In this document: one piece after another, positions 1 to 6,767 of the stretch
Layout of the letters: each line of letters starts with the position of its first letter
How positions within the stretch are numbered: the first letter of the stretch is position 1
Assembly (NCBI GenBank): GCA_964396385.1
Contig: CAYNFH010000217.1
Location: 1 to 10,499 of the forward strand
DNA length: 10,499 bases
Source of the DNA: CAYNFH01 sp964396385
GTDB taxonomy: Bacteria > Armatimonadota > Chthonomonadetes > Chthonomonadales > CAJBBX01
Direction of reading: 5' to 3'
Notes under the pieces: model-generated
The model's input: the letters and a program-made list of their open reading frames with translations, nothing else
Told to the model about the DNA's origin: nothing
Database searches by the model: none
Program-made: the position numbers and the translations under genes

Positions 1-241
1 CCTGTTGGCGCTCGTAGCGGATCAGTTGCGACGTGCGCCTTTGATTAGACGCCCGGACGCAGAATCCTTCGTCCTCGTGTACACGCGCGTAACGCCTCGA
101 CGCTATTGTCATTCCCGGAAGCTATCCAGGCCGCAGCCGCTTTATGGGCGTATGAGACGGGTAGCGGAAGAACGAAGTGCCGAACGGCGCCTCCGACGTA
201 CGCCTACCCCAGTGACAGGGAAGCTACTGGGATTCAGGTAG
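1..241 (+). pseudogene. decayed 3' end of a PD40/TolB-like lipoprotein paralog
   Basis: This stretch ends with codons for TGKLLGFR and a TAG stop. That matches the TGKLLGFK end of the two intact PD40 lipoproteins at 5089-6711 and 6768-8369. Upstream, the frame starting at 132 reads RSRFMGV, then TGA where the paralogs have TGG (Trp), then DG, then TAG, then RKNEVPNGASDVRLP. The paralogs read RGRFVGVWDDKGRNEAPNGA and continue with (K/E)VRIDAATGK, so spacing and residues match. A one-base deletion near 207-212 is needed to reach the final TGKLLGFR frame. The damage is therefore two in-frame stops plus a frameshift within about 110 bases. Matches before about position 120 are weak: VLVY near 71-82 may correspond to the paralogs' VLPY, in yet another frame. 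The left boundary is unknown because the window begins here. Two stops plus a frameshift favour genuine decay over a single sequencing error. Confidence 0.72.
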
Positions 242-250
242 AGCTCATCG

Positions 251-271
251 CGCGCTGCAAAGTACAGCGCG
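251..271 (+). promoter_or_regulatory. hairpin directly upstream of the first GloVer gene's ribosome binding site
   Basis: CGCGCTG (251-257) and CAGCGCG (265-271) form a perfect 7-bp inverted repeat around a 7-base loop. A G-U pair and one more C-G pair (249-250 with 272-273) can extend it into the first base of the Shine-Dalgarno sequence. No T-run follows, so it is not a standard intrinsic terminator. It could affect ribosome access or mRNA stability, or it could be a remnant of the upstream gene's 3' end. The function is not shown. Confidence 0.4.
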
Positions 272-272
272 T

Positions 273-279
273 GGAGGTG
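273..279 (+). promoter_or_regulatory. ribosome binding site that fixes the start at 286
   Basis: GGAGGTG lies 6 bases before the ATG at 286. The reading frame stays open upstream to a TTG at 106, but that stretch overlaps the decayed paralog and has no comparable site. The site and the signal peptide that follows settle the start. Confidence 0.8.
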
Positions 280-285
280 TACAAG

Positions 286-2640
286 ATGAAGCGATCTCAC
301 AATGGACGCAATGCCGCGTTGGTGGCCGGCCCTCTGGTGGCCCTGACCGGCATACTTGTTCTCGCCGGTCCGCCGGCCCGCGCGCAGTCCGAGATGTCCC
401 TCAACACGCTGCACGGGTTCAGCAACCAGCGGATCAACGCCACCTATCCGTTCGGGAGGCTGCTCCGCGCGTCCGACGGCTACCTGTACGGAACCACCTA
501 TGCCGGCGGGAGCGGAGATTACGGGACCATCTTCCGGTACGACCCTGCCGCCAACACCCTCACCCTTCTCTACAATTTCACCGGCTATGGGGCGGCCGGC
601 ACGGGATCCTATCCTCAGAACCGGCTCATACAGGCTGCCGACGGCAGGCTCTACGGTACGTGCCGGTGGGCCGGGGCGAATGGCGACGGAACCGCCTTTG
701 CCGTGAACCTGGCAACTTCGCCGCCCACTGTTACGAAGCTCCACGACTTCCACCGTGCAGTCGACGGCGGCTTCCCAGACGGCCTGCTCCAGGCCAGCGA
801 CGGCTACCTGTACGGCGTGGCGGAGGTGGGAGGGCAGCGCGATCAGGGCGTCGTCTACCGGATGGGGCTGGACGGGTCCGGATTCACGATCGTCTACAAC
901 TTCCAGGGCGGTACCGATGGGGCGGATCCGGTAGGCCCGCTCGTTGAGGGCAACGACGGGAAGCTGTACGGCACGCTCTCCGAGGGCGGGGCATACGGTG
1001 GCGGCGGCGTCTTCTGGATGTCCAAGAACGGGGCCATCCACGCCCTGGCCCACTCCTTTGACTACTATCCGGTGGTCCTCACAACCGACGAGGTGACAGA
1101 GCTTGCCAAAGCGCCTAACGGCAGGCTCTACGGAAGCTTCCCGTATGGCGGAGCGAACGGGATCGGGTTCCTGTTTAGCCTGAATCCGTCCATACCGGAC
1201 TTCAACTTCACGGTCATCCACGACTTCGATGGAGCAAGCGGCGCTATTCCCTGGAGCAGCCTCAAGGCAGAGGCCGACGGGCAGCTCTACGGGACTACCA
1301 CGGAGGGAGGAGACAACGGCTATGGCACATTCTTCCGGTTGGACCCTGCATCCGGCATCCTGAGCGTTCTCGCCAGCTTCAACGGCGTGGACGCTTACTA
1401 CCCCTTCGATCCGCCCACCCAGGGAGCGGACGGAAACTTCTACGGCGTGAGCAGTTTCGGCGGTCATGCGGGGTATGGCTCCCTCTACAGCGTGACCATC
1501 GATCCGGTCACCGGCGCAGGCGCCACGACCCTCCTCCAGGCCTTCTACGAATACACCGACGGTTTCAACGCCCAGAGCACGCCGGTAATCGGCCAGGATG
1601 GAAACCTCTACGGCGTGACCCCCTCCGGTGGGGCGTTTACTCGCGGAGTCCTGTATCGGGCCGCTCCAGATGGCAGCGCGTATCAGGTCCTCCACTACTT
1701 CAAGGACTATGGAATCCCCGGATGGCCCTTGTGGGACCCGCAGGGGGAGGGATACGATCCCTCCGGCGTCATTCAGGGGCCGGATGGGACCTTTTACGGG
1801 ACCTGCCGCAGCGGCGGCAAGTGGGGGAACGGCACCGTCTGGTCCATCGACCCCAGCGGCAGCCTCCTCACCGTCCTGCACCACTTCCGGGGACCGGAGG
1901 GAGCGCAGCCGTACGGCCGGCTGCTGCTGGGGGCGGACGGCAACCTGTACGGCACCACGGTTAAAGGGGGGCTGACCACTGGCGGGGTCATCTTTACGCT
2001 AGCCACCGACGGCACCGGCTTTGCCGACCTGCACGACTTCTATGCACCCGGCGACGGCGCGAACCCTACGGCCGGGCTGGTGCAGGACGCGGCCGGCGTG
2101 CTCTACGGCGCTGCACAGTTCGGCGGCGCCAACGGCTACGGCGCTTTCTTCAAGCTCCAGACCAACGGCACGGGCTATGCGGTCCTGCACAGCCTCGCGG
2201 CCACGGAGGGCGTGGGGCCCTACGGGACTCCGGCATTGGCTTCCAACGGCGCCGCCGCCTCCCTCTACGCTTCCTGCCAGGCAGGGCCAGGCGCCGCCTT
2301 TGGCTCCGGCACGCTGGTTCGGGTAGACATCTCCTCCGGCGCCACCAGCGTGCTGCACGTCTTTAGCGGTGCATCGGATGGACGCTTTCCAACCGGGGAC
2401 CTGCTGCTGGGCGCGGACGGGGCGCTCTATGACACCTGCTATCTGGGCGGTCCCGGCGGCGGCGGCACGGCCTGGAGATGCACGCTCGCCGGCGATTTCA
2501 GCGTGCTCCAGAGCTTCAGCACCGCTACAGGAACGGCTCCGCTCGCCGGCCTGCGGCAGGGTAGTCTCGGAACCCTCTATGGTGTCACGAGTCAAGACGG
2601 TCCCAATGGCGGCGGCACCCTGTTCTCGCTGGTCCCCTGA
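286..2640 (+). CDS. secreted GloVer-repeat (TIGR03803-like) protein, paralog A
   Basis: This is a 784-residue protein built almost entirely from one repeat. Residues 1-33 look like a Sec signal peptide: basic MKRSHNGR, a hydrophobic core, and cleavage after ARA before Gln34. From about residue 38 to the end I count 14 units of roughly 53 residues. Each carries an (A/G)xDGxLYGTxxxGG core, then a GY/GxGTxFxL strand, then a vLhsF strand. This pattern is the Gloeobacter/Verrucomicrobia 'GloVer' repeat family, whose function is unknown. A beta-propeller-like fold is inferred. The chain opens with the vLhsF-type strand (LNTLHGF) and ends on GGGTLFSLVP, so the two ends could complete one unit together. 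Repeat 12 is degenerate. Cysteines are at 126, 507, 664, 718 and 732. No PEP-CTERM, sortase or transmembrane anchor follows, so the protein is probably free or held by partners. Its paralog starts 21 bases downstream, suggesting co-transcription. Confidence 0.88.
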   Translation: MKRSHNGRNAALVAGPLVALTGILVLAGPPARAQSEMSLNTLHGFSNQRINATYPFGRLLRASDGYLYGTTYAGGSGDYGTIFRYDPAANTLTLLYNFTGYGAAGTGSYPQNRLIQAADGRLYGTCRWAGANGDGTAFAVNLATSPPTVTKLHDFHRAVDGGFPDGLLQASDGYLYGVAEVGGQRDQGVVYRMGLDGSGFTIVYNFQGGTDGADPVGPLVEGNDGKLYGTLSEGGAYGGGGVFWMSKNGAIHALAHSFDYYPVVLTTDEVTELAKAPNGRLYGSFPYGGANGIGFLFSLNPSIPDFNFTVIHDFDGASGAIPWSSLKAEADGQLYGTTTEGGDNGYGTFFRLDPASGILSVLASFNGVDAYYPFDPPTQGADGNFYGVSSFGGHAGYGSLYSVTIDPVTGAGATTLLQAFYEYTDGFNAQSTPVIGQDGNLYGVTPSGGAFTRGVLYRAAPDGSAYQVLHYFKDYGIPGWPLWDPQGEGYDPSGVIQGPDGTFYGTCRSGGKWGNGTVWSIDPSGSLLTVLHHFRGPEGAQPYGRLLLGADGNLYGTTVKGGLTTGGVIFTLATDGTGFADLHDFYAPGDGANPTAGLVQDAAGVLYGAAQFGGANGYGAFFKLQTNGTGYAVLHSLAATEGVGPYGTPALASNGAAASLYASCQAGPGAAFGSGTLVRVDISSGATSVLHVFSGASDGRFPTGDLLLGADGALYDTCYLGGPGGGGTAWRCTLAGDFSVLQSFSTATGTAPLAGLRQGSLGTLYGVTSQDGPNGGGTLFSLVP
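400..2637 (+). repeat. 14 tandem GloVer protein repeats (paralog A)
   Basis: The core LYG or FYG motif recurs 13 times at about 50-60 residue intervals, usually after a DG and before GG. Repeat 12 (SLYASCQAG) and repeat 13 (LYDTC) depart from it. Repeats 1, 2, 6, 10 and 11 are closest to the consensus. At DNA level the units are diverged, so the array is old rather than freshly amplified. Fourteen could mean two seven-bladed propellers, but the sequence alone does not prove this. Confidence 0.8.
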
Positions 2641-2661
2641 GACGAGGAGGAGAGTACTCCC

Positions 2662-4989
2662 ATGAAGACACGCGTTCGTCACTTTGCCATTCCAGCTCTG
2701 CTGGTTCTCGGAGCGCACGGCGCTGTGGGGCAGCCTACTGTCCTGCACGCCTTCAGCAATCAGCTTGTTGATGAGAAATACCCCATAGGCAAACTGCTGC
2801 AAGCGTCTGACGGCTTTCTCTACGGCACCACCGCCCAGGGAGGCGCCGGAGGCTACGGCACTATCTTCCGAGAGGACCCCACCACCAACACGATGACCGT
2901 CCTCTACAGCTTTACCGGAGTGAACGGGACCGGCACCGGCGCGTATCCGCAGGCTGGTCTCATCCAGGCCACCAACGGCAAGCTGTACGGTACCACGCTC
3001 TCTGGCGGAGTGAACCAGTCAGATGGCACTGCATTCTCTGTGGACCTGAGCACCAGCCCGGTCACCGTCACCAAGATCCACGACTTCAATAACACTCCCA
3101 CGGATGGCTCCGGCCCATACTTCGGCGGGCTGGTCCAGGGAAGCGACGGCCTCCTCTACGGCACGACCTACCAGGGAGGCCAGAGCAATCAGGGAACGGT
3201 GTTCCGGATGGGCTTGGACGGCAGCGGCTTCACCCTCTTGCACAGCTTCCATTCCGGCACCCAGGCGGACGGATACCGTCCCGACACTTCCCTTGCGGAG
3301 GCGGATGATGGCAGGCTGTTCGGCACGGTCCGATTCGGTGGCGCGAACGGTTACGGAGCAGTGTTCTATCTGAACAAGGACGGCTCCGGCTTCGGCCTCG
3401 CCCACTCCTTCAATTCTGGACCAGCGGATGGACGTGAGGCCCTGGGGCAGCTTACGAAAGGCATCGACGGAAAGCTGTACGGTACCGCCCACTATGGCGG
3501 CACCTACGACCTGGGCATCGTCTACGTAATCGATCCGTCGACTCCAGACTCCGGCTTCAGCATCGTCTACAGCTTCGACGGGGAGACCGGCGCCTGGCCG
3601 CTCGCGGGGTTGAGCGTCGCCGGCAGCGGCACTCTGTACGGCGCCACCAGCGCGGGCGGGCAGAACGGCTACGGCACGGTCTTCAGCCTGGACACGTCCG
3701 CCGCGTTCAGCGTGCTGGCCGGCTTCAACGGCTCGGACGCCTGGAGTCCGTATAGCCCGCCGATACTCGGCGCGGACGGCAACCTGTACGGAACCAGCGA
3801 GTACGGCGGGATCCGCGTCCAGCTCACCAACGGTAATGGCTACGGCTCCCTCTACAGCATCGATCCGAATGGCAACTCCACGCTGCTCCACTCCCTGGGA
3901 GAGTACGAGGATGGCTTTAGCGCGCAGAGCACGCCGGTGTTAGGCCAGGACGGGAACCTCTACGGTGCTACCTACTCCGGCGGCATCTTCAAGCAGGGTG
4001 TCTTCTTCCAGGCCAATCCCCAGGGCGGCTACCAGATCCTGCACATTTTCCACGACGACGGGTCCGGCTTTGGTGAGGGCGCCCATCCCACGAGCGTCAT
4101 GCAGGGGCCGGACGGCAGCTTCTACGGCACGTGCGAATCGAACGATACGCCATTGCGCTATGGAACGATCTGGAAGATCGATCCCAGCGGCAGCATTTTC
4201 ACCGTGCTCTACCGGTTCAACGGCCTCAACGGTCTGGTGCCCGAGGGGAGGCTGCTGGTGGGCCTGGACGGCAGGCTTTATGGCACCACGACTCTGGGCG
4301 GTGCCCCAGGCGGCGGCACTATCTTCCGAGTGGGCACGGATGGGTCCGGGTTTACTCTGCTCCACGAGTTCCACCCGGGTAGCGGCAACGACGGCTACTC
4401 CCCGTATGCCGGGCTGGCGCAGGATGCGGCCGGAGTGCTGTACGGGGCCACCTCAGCGGGCGGCGCCAGCAACCTGGGCACCGTCTTTAAGCTAAATCCC
4501 AATGGCACGGGCTTCACGGTCCTGCACAGCCTCACCCAGGCGGAGGGCGCCAACCCGCAGGGCACGCCCGTGCTGGGAGTGGAGAGTGGCAGGACCTACC
4601 TCTACGTGCTCTGCAAGGCCGGCGGCTCCCTCAATGGCGGCGGGACGCTCATCCGCGTGGACACTCAGACCGGCGCTGCCAGCATCATCCACAGCTTCCA
4701 TGTCGCCAATCCGGACGCGGATGGCGCTGTTCCGCTGGGAGACCTGCTGCTGGGCGCGGACGGCGCGCTCTACGGTACCTGCTCCGGTGGCGGTTCGCAG
4801 CCTCTTACGAACCGCGGCACGGCCTGGCGGTGTGACACCGCCGGCAATTTCACCACGCTGACGACCTTTACGCAGGGCTTCGGCTGGGTCCCGCTTGCGG
4901 GCCTGGCACAGGATGGCTCCGGCACGCTCTACGGTGTGGTCAGCCAGGCAGGAACCAACGGCGGGGGCACGCTCTTCAGCATTCCGTAG
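2662..4989 (+). CDS. secreted GloVer-repeat (TIGR03803-like) protein, paralog B
   Basis: This is a 775-residue tandem paralog of the preceding protein. Residues 1-23 form a signal peptide (MKTRVRHF, hydrophobic core, cleavage after AVG before Gln24). The mature chain starts with TVLHAFSNQ, close to the neighbour's NTLHGFSNQ. It holds 14 repeats that align in order with paralog A. Shared landmarks include STPVxGQDGNLYG in repeat 8, QGPDGxFYGTC in repeat 9, DAAGVLYGA in repeat 11 and GTAWRC in repeat 13. It ends on GGGTLFSIP with no anchor. Its only four cysteines (491, 651, 707, 724) all match cysteines of paralog A. Repeat 7 carries a short insertion (IRVQLTNGN). The start is supported by GAGGAGG at 2644-2650. 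A small GGAG/CTCC hairpin (2649-2660) could mask that site. The 21-base gap to the upstream gene suggests one transcript. The function is unknown; an extracellular propeller or scaffold role is inference. Confidence 0.88.
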   Translation: MKTRVRHFAIPALLVLGAHGAVGQPTVLHAFSNQLVDEKYPIGKLLQASDGFLYGTTAQGGAGGYGTIFREDPTTNTMTVLYSFTGVNGTGTGAYPQAGLIQATNGKLYGTTLSGGVNQSDGTAFSVDLSTSPVTVTKIHDFNNTPTDGSGPYFGGLVQGSDGLLYGTTYQGGQSNQGTVFRMGLDGSGFTLLHSFHSGTQADGYRPDTSLAEADDGRLFGTVRFGGANGYGAVFYLNKDGSGFGLAHSFNSGPADGREALGQLTKGIDGKLYGTAHYGGTYDLGIVYVIDPSTPDSGFSIVYSFDGETGAWPLAGLSVAGSGTLYGATSAGGQNGYGTVFSLDTSAAFSVLAGFNGSDAWSPYSPPILGADGNLYGTSEYGGIRVQLTNGNGYGSLYSIDPNGNSTLLHSLGEYEDGFSAQSTPVLGQDGNLYGATYSGGIFKQGVFFQANPQGGYQILHIFHDDGSGFGEGAHPTSVMQGPDGSFYGTCESNDTPLRYGTIWKIDPSGSIFTVLYRFNGLNGLVPEGRLLVGLDGRLYGTTTLGGAPGGGTIFRVGTDGSGFTLLHEFHPGSGNDGYSPYAGLAQDAAGVLYGATSAGGASNLGTVFKLNPNGTGFTVLHSLTQAEGANPQGTPVLGVESGRTYLYVLCKAGGSLNGGGTLIRVDTQTGAASIIHSFHVANPDADGAVPLGDLLLGADGALYGTCSGGGSQPLTNRGTAWRCDTAGNFTTLTTFTQGFGWVPLAGLAQDGSGTLYGVVSQAGTNGGGTLFSIP
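2737..4986 (+). repeat. 14 tandem GloVer protein repeats (paralog B)
   Basis: Thirteen LYG, LFG or FYG cores occur at regular spacing. Repeat 12 is again the degenerate one (TYLYVLCKAGG), as in paralog A. Equal repeat number and matching order show that the arrays arose by copying the whole gene, not by separate repeat expansion. Confidence 0.8.
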
Positions 4990-5088
4990 GGAAGTAAGGC
5001 CGGACATAAGGTGCCGTAAATGACGGCGGAGACTCTCCACTCGCGTCAAAGGACGAGCTGATTCCTGCTCGACCCAAAGGAGAACACG
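4990..5088 (+). other. 99-base gap with two weak inverted repeats
   Basis: This is the longest gap inside the cluster. It holds GCCGT/ACGGC (5013-5017 and 5023-5027, 5-base loop) and CGAGC/GCTCG (5054-5058 and 5067-5071, 8-base loop), then the ribosome binding site AAAGGAG at 5076-5082. Neither hairpin has a T-tract. No convincing -35/-10 pair was seen, although this is the likeliest place inside the cluster for a separate promoter. Confidence 0.3.
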
Positions 5089-6711
5089 ATGCGCAGATTA
5101 CGTCGCATGTTGCTGGTTCCTTTCGCCGCCCTCTGTGGCGCGCTCCTGCTCGCCGGCTGTGGAGGCGGAGGAGCGGGGACGCCCCCAGGGTCGGGAGCCG
5201 CAAAGACCATGAGCTTCGGGCCGCTGGTGAGCCGGCTGGCGGGCACCGCCCAGGCGCCGGTGACCGCCAGCAGCGCCACTTCCGTGGCGACCGGCGTGGC
5301 CGGGGCTACTTTCTCCAGTTTGGTGTTTCAGGACGCGTCGCCCACTCTCGCCGAGACCCGGATAGCCTTCTCCCGGCAAGACACCGGCCTGGGTCGCCGC
5401 CAGGTCTACACGATGGCCGCCGACGGTTCAGGCCTCAACCGGATAAGCGACGGCACAAACTGGGACTGGTCTCCAGCTTGGTCGCCGGATGGAACCAAGA
5501 TCGCCTTCGTCCGAAGCAACCCCGGGCAGATCTACGCAATGGGGGCAGACGGTTCCGGTGTCCAGCGTATCAGTGACGGCACCGCCAGTGACGTCTTTCC
5601 TTCCTGGTCGCCCGACGGAACGAAGATCGCTTTTCAGCGATCCGATACAAGCCTGCATTGGCAGATCTACGTAATGGGGGCGGATGGCTCAAGCCCGCAC
5701 CGGATTAGCGACGGCACGACCAATGACGCGATTCCTGCCTGGTCGCCTGATGGCAAAAGGATCGCCGTTCAGCGATTTGATACCGCCGTGGGCACCGCAC
5801 AGATCTACGTCATGGGAACCGACGGCTCCAATCTCCACCGATTAAGCAGCGGCGGATATACCGACCAGACCCCAGCCTGGTCCCCCGACGGAACGAGAAT
5901 CGCTTTCATGCGCTATGAGGTCGGTTTGGGCCGTGACCAGATCTGGGTAATGGGCGCGGACGGCTCCAACCCGCACCGCATAGACAACGGCGCGGGAGAC
6001 GACGCTAGGCCTACCTGGTCGCCGGACGGAACGCGGATTGCTTTCGAGCGCAACGATACCGCGGTGGGCCACTGGCAGGATTACGTGATGCAGGCGGACG
6101 GAACCGGTATCCACCGCGTAAGCGACGGGACGACCGACGACGGCGACCCTTCTGTGGACACTGGCCCGGCCTGGTCACCCTTCATCAAGAGCCGCAACCT
6201 CATCGGCGCCGGCGGGACCATGGGAGCAGCAGCCGCAGGCTTCCTGTACGGGGAGAGCGGTGATGTGCTGACCAGCGTTCTCACCTTCGACACGGCCAGT
6301 CCGGACACACGCTCCAACGCGCAAATTGCCGCTCAGAACGGGCAGAACTTCAGTCCCTCCAACCTGCTGTTCTCCATCACTGCGTCCGACAGCCTCTCTT
6401 CGCTGGCGTATATGAACGATCTTTTCTCCGCGCCAACTATCGTCATCAACGCCGGAGCACCTTCGGCGACAGGTGCTCTTGCCAGCATCAACTCGGCCAC
6501 GGGACGGATCGCATCGGTGCTGCCGTACAGCGCCGACCTCCCTGCCGCCCCAAGCGCCCGCGCGCCCACAGCCTCTAGAGTGGGCGGAGCGCTGGTCTGC
6601 CGTGGAAGGTTTGTAGGCGTGTGGGACGACAAAGGCAGAAACGAGGCGCCGAACGGCGCGTCGAAAGTTCGGATAGATGCGGCCACAGGGAAGCTGCTGG
6701 GATTCAAGTAA
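5089..6711 (+). CDS. PD40/TolB-like six-bladed propeller lipoprotein, copy 1
   Basis: This is a 540-residue protein. Residues 1-24 are a lipoprotein signal: MRRLRRMLLV, a hydrophobic core and lipobox LAGC with Cys24, then a Gly-rich linker. Gly after the Cys would, by the usual +2 rule, allow outer-membrane placement. Residues 84-364 carry PD40 (WD40-like, PF07676) repeats: six QIYVMGADGSxxHRISDG strands, five (P)xWSPDGxxIAF motifs and a final WSPF. The N-terminal ETRIAF strand probably closes the propeller with that last WSPF, as in six-bladed TolB-type domains. Residues 365-540 form an unrecognised domain opening with NLIGAGGTMG and ending VRIDAATGKLLGFK. It is not TolB itself: the TolB N-terminal domain is missing and no Tol-Pal genes are adjacent. 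The start has AAAGGAG 6 bases upstream. The ligand or partner is unknown; a binding or scaffold role at the envelope is inferred. Confidence 0.87.
   Translation: MRRLRRMLLVPFAALCGALLLAGCGGGGAGTPPGSGAAKTMSFGPLVSRLAGTAQAPVTASSATSVATGVAGATFSSLVFQDASPTLAETRIAFSRQDTGLGRRQVYTMAADGSGLNRISDGTNWDWSPAWSPDGTKIAFVRSNPGQIYAMGADGSGVQRISDGTASDVFPSWSPDGTKIAFQRSDTSLHWQIYVMGADGSSPHRISDGTTNDAIPAWSPDGKRIAVQRFDTAVGTAQIYVMGTDGSNLHRLSSGGYTDQTPAWSPDGTRIAFMRYEVGLGRDQIWVMGADGSNPHRIDNGAGDDARPTWSPDGTRIAFERNDTAVGHWQDYVMQADGTGIHRVSDGTTDDGDPSVDTGPAWSPFIKSRNLIGAGGTMGAAAAGFLYGESGDVLTSVLTFDTASPDTRSNAQIAAQNGQNFSPSNLLFSITASDSLSSLAYMNDLFSAPTIVINAGAPSATGALASINSATGRIASVLPYSADLPAAPSARAPTASRVGGALVCRGRFVGVWDDKGRNEAPNGASKVRIDAATGKLLGFK
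5338..6183 (+). repeat. PD40 propeller blades, copy 1
   Basis: Six blades of about 45 residues repeat the pattern IAFxRxDTxxGxxQIYVMGADGSxxHRISDG, then WSPDG. The DNA repeats too: near-identical CAGATCTACG(T/C)-ATGGG-GCGGA units recur, for example near 5662 and 5800. Blade 2 has a shortened loop (RSNPGQIY), which copy 2 also shows in a related form. Confidence 0.8.
6184..6708 (+). other. coding segment for the unrecognised C-terminal domain, copy 1
   Basis: Residues 366-540 of the copy 1 lipoprotein lie outside the propeller. They contain GAAAAGFLYGESGDVL, LTFDTASP, SLSSLAYMND, INSATGRIASVLPY, a variable Ala/Pro-rich linker and LVCRGRFVGVWDD, before the RIDAATGKLLGFK end. The composition (small residues, alternating hydrophobics) suggests beta-structure. 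I do not recognise the family. Confidence 0.6.
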
Positions 6712-6747
6712 CAGGACTGGTCCGGTTTGGGACGGTGTACCTGTTGC
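6708..6747 (+). promoter_or_regulatory. inverted repeat between the two PD40 genes
   Basis: GTAACAGG (6708-6715), which includes the stop codon of copy 1, pairs with CCTGTTGC (6740-6747) through eight pairs, one of them G-U. An inner GTCC/GGAC stem is possible (6720-6723 with 6730-6733). The element ends 8 bases before the GAGGAG ribosome binding site at 6756. No T-run follows. It may be a coupling or stability element; the function is unproven. Confidence 0.3.
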
Positions 6748-6767
6748 CAAGTCAAGAGGAGAGCACG

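Noticed and set aside
100..140. Possible sigma-70 promoter (TTGTCA at 106-111)
   Set aside because: No acceptable -10 element lies 16-18 bases downstream.
106..285. TTG start at 106 extending the first GloVer protein by 60 residues
   Set aside because: The extension runs through the decayed paralog in a non-native frame and would bury the signal peptide; ATG 286 has its own ribosome binding site.
142..1884. 580-residue open frame on the - strand, opposite the first GloVer gene
   Set aside because: It lies wholly opposite a gene with clear signal peptide and repeat evidence. Its protein is low-complexity Val/Glu/Ala with periodic echoes of the GloVer repeats, as expected for the complement of a GC-rich repetitive gene.
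3019..3891. Other long - strand frames (3019-3891, 1999-2802, 4492-5049)
   Set aside because: These are complements of repetitive GC-rich coding sequence. Their translations mirror the repeat periodicity and have no convincing ribosome binding site.
2560..4989. C-terminal anchor (PEP-CTERM or sortase type) on the GloVer proteins
   Set aside because: Both proteins stop directly after the last repeat strand, with no hydrophobic segment or basic tail.
4990..5088. Intrinsic terminator after the GloVer pair
   Set aside because: The stems are only 5 bp and no T-run follows.
6621..6767. GTG start at 6621 for the second PD40 lipoprotein
   Set aside because: It overlaps the end of copy 1 and would place about 50 residues before the lipoprotein signal; ATG 6768 matches the paralog's start and leader.
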